Shown here in pieces: positions 57,518-64,000 of a DNA stretch of 64,000 nucleotides. The stretch is taken from NCBI GenBank assembly GCA_038025085.1, contig CM076139.1, forward strand, positions 18,431,307-18,495,306, read 5' to 3'. The notes under the pieces are model-generated. The model did not search any database. It had not been told where the DNA came from and saw only the letters and a program-made list of their open reading frames with translations. Position 1 is the first letter of the stretch. Every line of letters starts with the position of its first letter. This stretch comes from Tetragonia tetragonoides (Eukaryota; Streptophyta; Magnoliopsida; Caryophyllales; Aizoaceae). The position numbers were made by a program, and so were the translations under genes.

Positions 57518-60500
57518 ATGAGTATTTTGAGTCTCAACTGTAGAGGGCTGGGCAACCCCTCTGCAATTGCACTTCTTCGTGACTGAAGAGTGCCTAAGTT
57601 ACTCTAGAGGGGGGGTGAATAGAGTGACTGCAATTTCTCGCATTTTATGACTTTGAGAACAACGTCGAGAACAATGTTATGGACGTTGTTCCTATGCAGT
57701 GAACTGAACACAAAGTAAAAGGCTGAATGTAAATAACACAAGGATTTTTTCACGTGGAAAACCTCCTAGGCTCAATAGGAGTAAAAACCACGACCCAATT
57801 ACTTGGGATTTTGTCACACTACTTCTCTTATAACCAGAGCCAAAACAGGATACATTACTGTACCCTAACAATACCACACACCGTTACTGATGTGTTATCA
57901 ATCCCTCCAAGTCACACACTGACCTGAGGAAAACTCTACGCTTGTTACTAAGCCAGAGTTATTACAAATTACCAGATTATTTGTCCTATAACACGCTTCA
58001 ATACTAAGCAAATAAGACCACAGAAAACCTATTATGCAATGACCAATCTAAGCAAGACTCAAACTGACTAGGACAGGGAACAGGGTTCAAGGTTGTTCTT
58101 GTGAGCACAGGACGTATCTGGTTTGGACGATTTAATACTTTGCACAAATGACTCTGATCTCAATAATGCACGCAAAGCTTAACCCTTCAACTGAGCCTAT
58201 CAGGCGCCTTATATAGGCAGGCCTAGAAGCTCAGTCCTATTAGATTAAATCTCTTCAGAATATAAAAGATATTATTTACCAAAAGATAGGATAGAGTTTA
58301 AGTAAAGATCAAAGACCTTTTCTTAACTCAACCTATATCATTAAAACCGTCCAAATACCTTAACAGAAAATCTTGGCCAGCTAGCAAGTGATTTATCAGA
58401 ATATACTCTCTAAAAGATAATTAGAAATATTCCAAAAGATAATCCACTTACCTTAAACAATATAAACTTGGCCATTAAGTAAAATACTTTTCCAAGATAA
58501 TATCTTTTCAAAGGAAAATACTTTTCTGTTTAAAACACGATTTTGCAATATTCATTTTTTCAAAATAATTTATATTTCTTCAGAAGAATATTTGTGTGAA
58601 GATCTAAAAAGATAATGCACAAATATTCGTAGAAATAATAAATACGATATTATGCAAACTCGTCCAGATACACAGCTAGAAGGAACATGGTCCAACTCGC
58701 TGTTCCCCTTTGGTTCCTTCAAGCTTCAGTGCTGGTCATAGAGAACAGGGTTCACAAGAATGCTCCCTGTACTCATAGACGCATGCACTCAGTCTTATAA
58801 CCTTGTTCCCTTGTCATGATCAACTTAGACTTTTGCTAACTAGTCAAGTATAGTACATAAAGACTAATGGCAAATGCACTTAACTACATTACATAGTCTT
58901 CATGTCTTGTGAGGATCCAAGCATCTTCATGAGCAATCATGCTTTGAGCATTATAGCTTCTTGCATCCTTTAGTAAACCTGCCATCATAGTTAGTTTACA
59001 CAAAGATAAGAATACTATGTTTGTTATCATCAAAACTAGGAACCCAACAGTGACCTTATACGGAGTGAGGCCCCATCCGTTGTGTTTTTATCTGAAATAA
59101 AACTTAGCGGATGTGAGATGGTTCCTATTCGTGATAAATTGCGTGATTATGAGGGTATTTTTGTTGATAGTGCTGGGAGAGCTGGTGGTTTGGCAATGTT
59201 TTGGAAAAAGGAGATCACTATTAGTTTATTATCACAATCACTTCATCATGTGGATGTGATGGTCGAGAGTGATCTTGGTTATGGTAGCTGGTGATTGACG
59301 GGGTTTTATGGTTGGCCCGAGCGTAATAATCGCCATTTATCTTGGGAGCTACTGGAGTTATTAGCTACAATGAGAGATGACCCATGGCTGTGTATTGGGG
59401 ACTTCAACGAGATTTTGTTCTCAAATGAGAAGCACGGACGAAGTTTACGTGCTGATCACCTGATGCAGAATTTTCGAGCAGCTGGGGATAGTTGTGGACT
59501 ACGTGACATTAGATACGTGGGGTCGCCATTCACGTATGATAATGGTAGAGTTGGCTCTGATAATGTTCAATCGAGTTTGGACCGGGCTCTTGGTTTGGAT
59601 ACTTGGATGGATATGTTCCCACATGCGAAATTGGTTCATCTTGATAGGGAGCTATCTGACCATGCTCCTATCAAGCTGTACCTCGAAGAGATTGGGAGCG
59701 CGAGACAAAATCAGAAAATTTTACGCTTTGAGCGGCTATGGGCGGAGAATAATAATTATGAGAATATTGTAAAAGAAGCTTGGATGCTTGGTGGTCCAAC
59801 AACATTGGGGAAAATTCAGTTCTGTGCTGAAGAGTTGGCAGCTTGGAGTGATAGTGAGTTTGGAAAGGTTTTCAAGGATTCGAAAGTAAGAGGAAGAGAC
59901 TAAAAGTTTTGAACAAACCTGGGCTATCTGTACAGCAAGTAGAAGAACGGAGATGCTTGATAAAGGACATTAAGGGGCTGGTCCGTGATGAATAGACTTA
60001 TTGGCAGCAGAGGTCACGGGTTCTTTGGCTCGAGGCGAGCGACCGCAACACGGGGTTTTTTTTCACAAAAGGGCTTCGTGTCCAAGGCAAAAGAATTTGA
60101 TTAAGTCGCTTAAGAAGTGTTCAGGTGAGGTTGTGAGTGGGGATGTTGCAGTTGGTCAAGTTGCTCATGATTTTTTTGGGTCTCTTTTTGCTACTCAAGA
60201 GTTGTCGGGTATTGATGAGACTTTGTTGGGTATTGAGCGACGTGTTACTGATGAGATGAATATGCAGCTCCAGCAAGCTTATACAAAAGAGGAGGTTGTA
60301 ACTGCACTCAGCCAGATGCATCCGATTAAGGCCCCTGGGCACGATGGTATGTGTCCCCTATTTTTTCAACATTACTCGAGTATTGTGGGTGATGAAGTTT
60401 CTAATTTGGTACTTGGTGTTTTAAATGGGGGTGGCATGCTAGATGGACTTAATCATACTTATATATTGTGCTAATCCCAAAGAAAATGAACCCAGAGTTG

Positions 60501-60591
60501 ATTACTGACTTTCGGCCGATTAGTTTTTGCGATGTGGTGTATAAATTGATTTCCAAAGTTTTAGCTAATCGGATGAAGAGTATCTTACCGG
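57518..60591 (+). pseudogene. LINE-D ORF2 (endonuclease and partial RT), split
   Basis: It starts MSILSLNCRGLGN at 57518 and reads to LLRD, where the LTR enters. After the LTR it continues in frame LIRSEAPSVVFLSEIK (59055 on). Endonuclease motifs: GDFNEIL (about 59398), SSLDRAL (about 59571) and LSDHAPI (about 59656). There is a TGA near 59292 (W-stop-LTGFYG) and stops near 59900 and 59992. The RT begins at about 60300 (KAPGHDG) with a frameshift near 60470, and stops at ...[10 protein letters not shown] where the next element inserts. Confidence 0.87.
57584..59049. mobile_element. Solo LTR, 1466 bp, TSD GTGAC
   Basis: It starts TGAAGAGTGCC and ends GGAACCCAACA (TG...CA). It is flanked by the 5-bp duplication GTGAC (57579-57583 and 59050-59054). 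The motif CTAGAGGGGGGGTGAATAGA near the 5' end is common in long LTRs of Copia SIRE/Maximus-type elements (from memory). There is no internal coding region. Removing it with one GTGAC restores the LINE-D endonuclease frame exactly. Confidence 0.92.
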
Positions 60592-62247
60592 TGTAAGAAC
60601 CCTCGCCTCTCCGGCGCTCCGCGGTGGAATTTAATCTTTGTATTGGAATTAATGGTTCTTAAATAATACATCAATATGCAATTTAAATTAATTATGGGGA
60701 ATAACAATTTGCAAATAAAGAAGCCGCCACCAGTTTTTAGGGGACAATTGGAAACCATCAAAAGTGCACCCAATTCCTATTAGGAATTGACTCATGCCCA
60801 TGGGGACTAAATATTGAGTTTGGGGGTGCAGGTACGAAATAAACAAAACGAATATCATCTAAATCGCCCATATAAACGGCCTCTACTAAGCTTATCCATG
60901 CCAAATATTTATTTACGCTATATGGTTCCAAATAAATCCGGTCGTCCAAGATCCTAAATTAACTAGGCGGGTTAGAGACAACCAAATTACCTATGTTATC
61001 ACTTTGCACAATTTATATCCAATTCACATGCATACTATTATCAAGCATAAACAAGATATATGAACAATAAATTGACGCTCCAACCTACCGTACTTTGCTA
61101 AACGCGCCAAATATTGCATATGCACATCAATAAATTTGTTAGTAACTTCAAAGGAAGAACAATGCAAAGATATCAACTTTATGCTAAAATAAACCTATGA
61201 GGTTTCTATATGCATGCAAAAAACTATAAAAAGATGCAAACTTGCATAAACTAATAAAAAGATGCTAACTTTAAATTAACTAATTATGCATAATTATATA
61301 CAAAGACCCAAACATGCAGATTTACTCAACCAGAATCAAAAGCTAAATAAAAAATGATTAATAGAAAATAAATAAGAGATTTAATAAAGAATTTAGGCCC
61401 TCAGGATGGCTAACCTGGACGTTCTATTCGAACGGGACTAGTAGAATTGGAATTACTCTTCAATCTTGGGTGGTAGGTTAGGTACAATGCTTGCTTGAGT
61501 CTTCAAAAATCTGAATTCTCTTTGATTTAGGGAAATATGTGCTCTCAATACTCTCAAAATTATCAACTGACCAACCTCTCTCAAAAGAGGGTGAAAAGGA
61601 GTATTTATAGAGTTAGGGGACGGAATTAGGGGCTTAAGGTAAGAAACCCGGCGCCAAAATTCGGCCCAGCCAAAAAACAGGCCCAGCGGCCACAAGGAAG
61701 GCAGCTGGGGCCAGCGGCTGCCCAGAGGGCCCCCGTTGTCACGCGTGTGCCGCCGGACTGACAGCGTCAGCCGCTGGGCCCGAAGGCGCGCCCGTGCCTA
61801 GGGTTTTTTGACTTTTTGTGCTCAGTAAATTACGAAATTGCCCTTGGCTGACCCAGGGGGTCGGGATTGAGCGGTTTTGACCCAAATCTTCGAGACGCGA
61901 TATCTCTTGATCAAGGAGCCTGATTGAGGCAAGGTCAAAGGCGTTGGAATCCTTATAACAAGGGCTATCCAAACACTGAGGTTTCAAGGAATTTGGTCTA
62001 GATTTCCGAGCAATGTCATTTTCTACTTACGTCCATGTTAATCCATTACCCTGATCATCGGGCGTTGCGGTGCCAGGAGATGAGAACCGATTAGGATGTC
62101 TACAAAAGCCCCCACTTTGGCCGAGCTTGTGAAAGCGAAGGTCAAAATATTTGCTAAAAATGCCTGCAGTTTTTTTTGTTTGAAAATGCTTTATGTAAAA
62201 GAAAGAAAGAAGGAGTTGACTCTTGACCGCCTATGGTCAGGGTTACC

Positions 62248-62445
62248 TGCTTTGCGGGTGCTAACGCGATGCTAATTTTAATAGTTTCGTCGTCAAAGAG
62301 CGTTGCGTAGCTATGCTTTGCGGGTGCCAACGTGACGCTAATTTTAATAGCCTCTACATCAAAGAGCGTTGCGTAGCTCTGCTTTGCGGGTGCCAACGTG
62401 ACGCTAATTTTATAGCCTCAACATCGAAGAGCGTTGCGTAGCTCT
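62248..62445 (+). repeat. 66-bp tandem repeat, 3 copies
   Basis: Copies begin at 62248, 62314 and 62380, each starting TGCTTTGCGGGTG and containing AAAGAGCGTTGCGTAGCT (or a close variant). They lie in the noncoding part of the element, ahead of the PMD gene. Confidence 0.9.
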
Positions 62446-62620
62446 ACTTCAGTGATGCATATGTCCTGGAAAATTGTGCCTGCAAAAAATTGAATAAAGT
62501 GTCTGTGCCTGCAAAAATTAGATGGGATGCCTGTGCCTGCGAAAATAGATGATACCGGGTCCCTAGGATAGGAAACCAAGTTTTGGGGGCAAAAAAGTCA
62601 TTTTGGGTGACATGCCCAAA

Positions 62621-62678
62621 TCTCCCGGTCTTCTAACGGTTGAGAAATATCTCCCGGTCTTCTAACGGTTGAGAAATG
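62621..62678 (+). repeat. 29-bp perfect tandem duplication
   Basis: TCTCCCGGTCTTCTAACGGT plus TGAGAAATA is repeated at 62621 and 62650, differing only in the final base of the unit. It also lies in the noncoding part of the element. Confidence 0.95.
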
Positions 62679-63204
62679 CAATCCCGCACGGAATTTGAAC
62701 TTGCAGGCCCGCCCGGTGAGAGGCGAAAGAGAAAAGAGCTTCAGCGGCCATGCGCAGGGCCGCCGAGCGCTGCGCGGCCTTATCGGGCCTGCTCAGCGGC
62801 TCAGATGACAGTGCGGGGCTGCTGAGAGGGACCGCGCGGCCTGATGGCTCTGCCGCCAGGGCCAGCGGCCTTGAATTGGGCTGCGCGACCGGTTTAGAGG
62901 CGCGGATGGGGTTTAATTCGGGGAGAGCCGAATTTTGGGTCATTTCTTCCCCAAACATTCGAGACTCTCTCTCTCCACCTCCATTGTTGCCCAAACTTCA
63001 TTTCTTGCTAAAAATTGCTCAAATTTGCTCGTTTTTGCTTGCATTTGCTTGCTTTTGCATAATCTTTGCATAATTTGAAGTTTATTTGTGATTTCACAAT
63101 TTTGGGGTGAATTTGAGAGTGGGTTTTTGAAACCTTTGGAGAGAGAAAATCTTGTCTTCTCCATTTTTGCTTGTTGTTCTTGCTTGCTTTGGTCATCCTT
63201 ATTC

Positions 63205-64000
63205 ATGGCTCCAAAATTGGCAAGGAAGAGGAGTAGGAGGACCGAGGTGCGGGAGGAGGTCGAAGAAATCGACATTTTCAACAAGGCTTTTCCTTCTCAT
63301 GTGAAGCCTTCAAAGAGGAAGCCTAATGTGGCTTTTCCTCAAGATCGATACACCCGGTCGGACAGAATGCCCGACATTGTTTGGAATCGATCGGAGTTGC
63401 TTTTCCGACCGGCGACTCATTTGAGCTCTCGGGCTTCCAAGTTCGTGGTAAGCCTCAAACTTCGAATTCATAGTTTTATGCATTGAATTTTAGCTTATAT
63501 CCTTTGCCTTGAGTTAGAATTTGTGTATAAATTGTATGCAATTGTCAAGCTTGTAGCGCATGTGATCTTGCGCGGCTTGAACAAACTTAGAAACATGCCT
63601 AGGATTGAACATTTGATTGAAATGTGAACCTAAGGGGTTGCGAATTGATCATAGGAACCCGATGGGAATTTGAAGGCCCATGGCAACTATGGCTCTGCAG
63701 TGAGACCTTTTAAAATCTTGCCCAAAGAGGTGCAGGATGCGGTTTTGAATGCGGGATTTGGGCCCCTTTTGAAAGCGGCGGACTCGGTTGAGCGAGTCAA
63801 AAGGTGTATTGTCCGCTTGTCTTTGGAGCGTTTTTGGGATACTACCAACACGTTCCATTTCCCTAATGGGGAGATGATGATCACTCCCTCGGAGTTTGCT
63901 ATGTTGACCGGGGCACCTTCCGTGGGTATGCCCATTGTCTATGACGTTTCCATTTGGAAGCGTAAGGCGGAGATGATGGAGCTTTTCGGTCCTTGGGGGA
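63205..64000 (+). CDS. Plant mobile domain (PMD) protein, 5' part, runs off the window
   Basis: The start is MAPKLARKRSRRTEVREEVE, a basic and acidic head with a possible nuclear signal (ARKRSRR). Exon 1 is 63205-63447 (donor GTAAGC after SSRASKFV) and exon 2 starts at 63655 (acceptor ATCATAG), both phase 0. Exon 2 continues EPDGNLKAHGNYGSAVRPFK and stays open to the window end. PMD hallmarks: ERFWDTTNTFHFPNGEMMI and TPSEFAMLTGAPSVGMP. Cellular PMD proteins (MAIN/MAIL1) act in the nucleus in silencing and genome stability, and many PMD genes are carried by transposons. No lesion is visible in the portion present. Confidence 0.85.

Larger units (their letters stand above)
56540..60591 (+). mobile_element. 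LINE-D: non-LTR retrotransposon, twice interrupted
   Basis: A LINE on the plus strand with ORF1 (56560-57420), endonuclease (57518-57583 continued at 59055-59690) and the start of RT (to 60591). It is cut by a solo LTR (57584-59049) and by the PMD-carrying element from 60592. The rest of the RT and the 3' end should lie beyond that element, outside the window. A few stops and shifts make it inactive regardless. Confidence 0.9.
60592..64000 (+). mobile_element. Left end of a large transposable element carrying a PMD gene
   Basis: The DNA from 60592 (TGTAAGAACCCTCGCC) interrupts LINE-D RT in mid-codon, so it is an insertion. A candidate LTR is 60592-62104, because its ends TGTAAGA and TCTACA are a short inverted pair and a TATA-like TATTTATA lies at 61602-61609. 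However, I see no classical primer-binding site after it, so a Mutator-like element remains possible. GC-rich patches with CAGCGGC motifs (61670-61800 and 62700-62920) set it apart from the surrounding DNA. The right end is outside the window. Confidence 0.75.

Noticed and set aside
60592..62104. Confident call of a Ty3/Gypsy LTR
   Set aside because: The ends suggest an LTR, but no primer-binding site follows and the right LTR is outside the window, so the class is left open.
62662..63073. GC-rich ORFs on both strands ahead of the PMD gene
   Set aside because: They arise from GC-rich CAGCGGC-type sequence in which stops are rare. No start context, domain or homology was recognised.

Overview
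This window is nuclear DNA from a flowering plant, most likely a eudicot. It is AT-rich, its genes have GT-AG introns, and it carries plant-type LINEs, Stowaway, Tourist and hAT miniature elements, tRNA-derived SINEs, a plant mobile domain (PMD) gene, an F-box/FBD pair and a WI12/SAG20-like gene. I cannot name the species. Amaranthaceae is only a guess.

Layout. 1-2310: 3' half of a decayed LINE (LINE-A), with its poly(A) abutting a 44-bp tandem array (2311-2618). 2619-11640: repeat-rich DNA with one CACTA terminus (to 5102), diverged direct repeats, and a 741-bp hAT-type element (8208-8948) whose empty site survives in a neighbouring duplicate. 11640-16459: a nearly complete but broken LINE (LINE-B). 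16562-17571: a proline-rich minus-strand exon of unknown function. 18.6-26.3 kb: a LINE 3' fragment, an unidentified retro-insertion with a 17-bp target-site duplication (TSD), a Stowaway MITE, a SINE and further MITEs.

27.4-46.1 kb is the genic core: an intact WI12-like gene (27481-27954, +), a PLAC8-family membrane protein gene (30606-32238, -) with one frameshift, and a 22-exon D-alanine--D-alanine ligase-like gene (32743-45979, -). The ligase copy carries several lesions and lacks the exon(s) for the end of its second ATP-grasp module. Tourist MITEs sit in one of its introns and directly upstream of its first exon. From memory, Arabidopsis also has SAG20 next to a PLAC8 gene on chromosome 3, which suggests conserved microsynteny.

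47.4-54.4 kb: a tandem duplication of an F-box/LRR/FBD gene. Copy 1 looks intact. Copy 2 has lost its start codon and lies between the arms of a ~0.55-kb inverted repeat. 56.5-64.0 kb: a three-layer nest. LINE-D is split in its endonuclease by a solo LTR (57584-59049, TSD GTGAC) and in its reverse transcriptase by the left end of a large element (from 60592) that carries a two-exon PMD gene running off the window.

No complete pathway or operon is present. The main story is gene decay next to transposon insertions. Several small coding indels could also be assembly errors, and resequencing would settle that.
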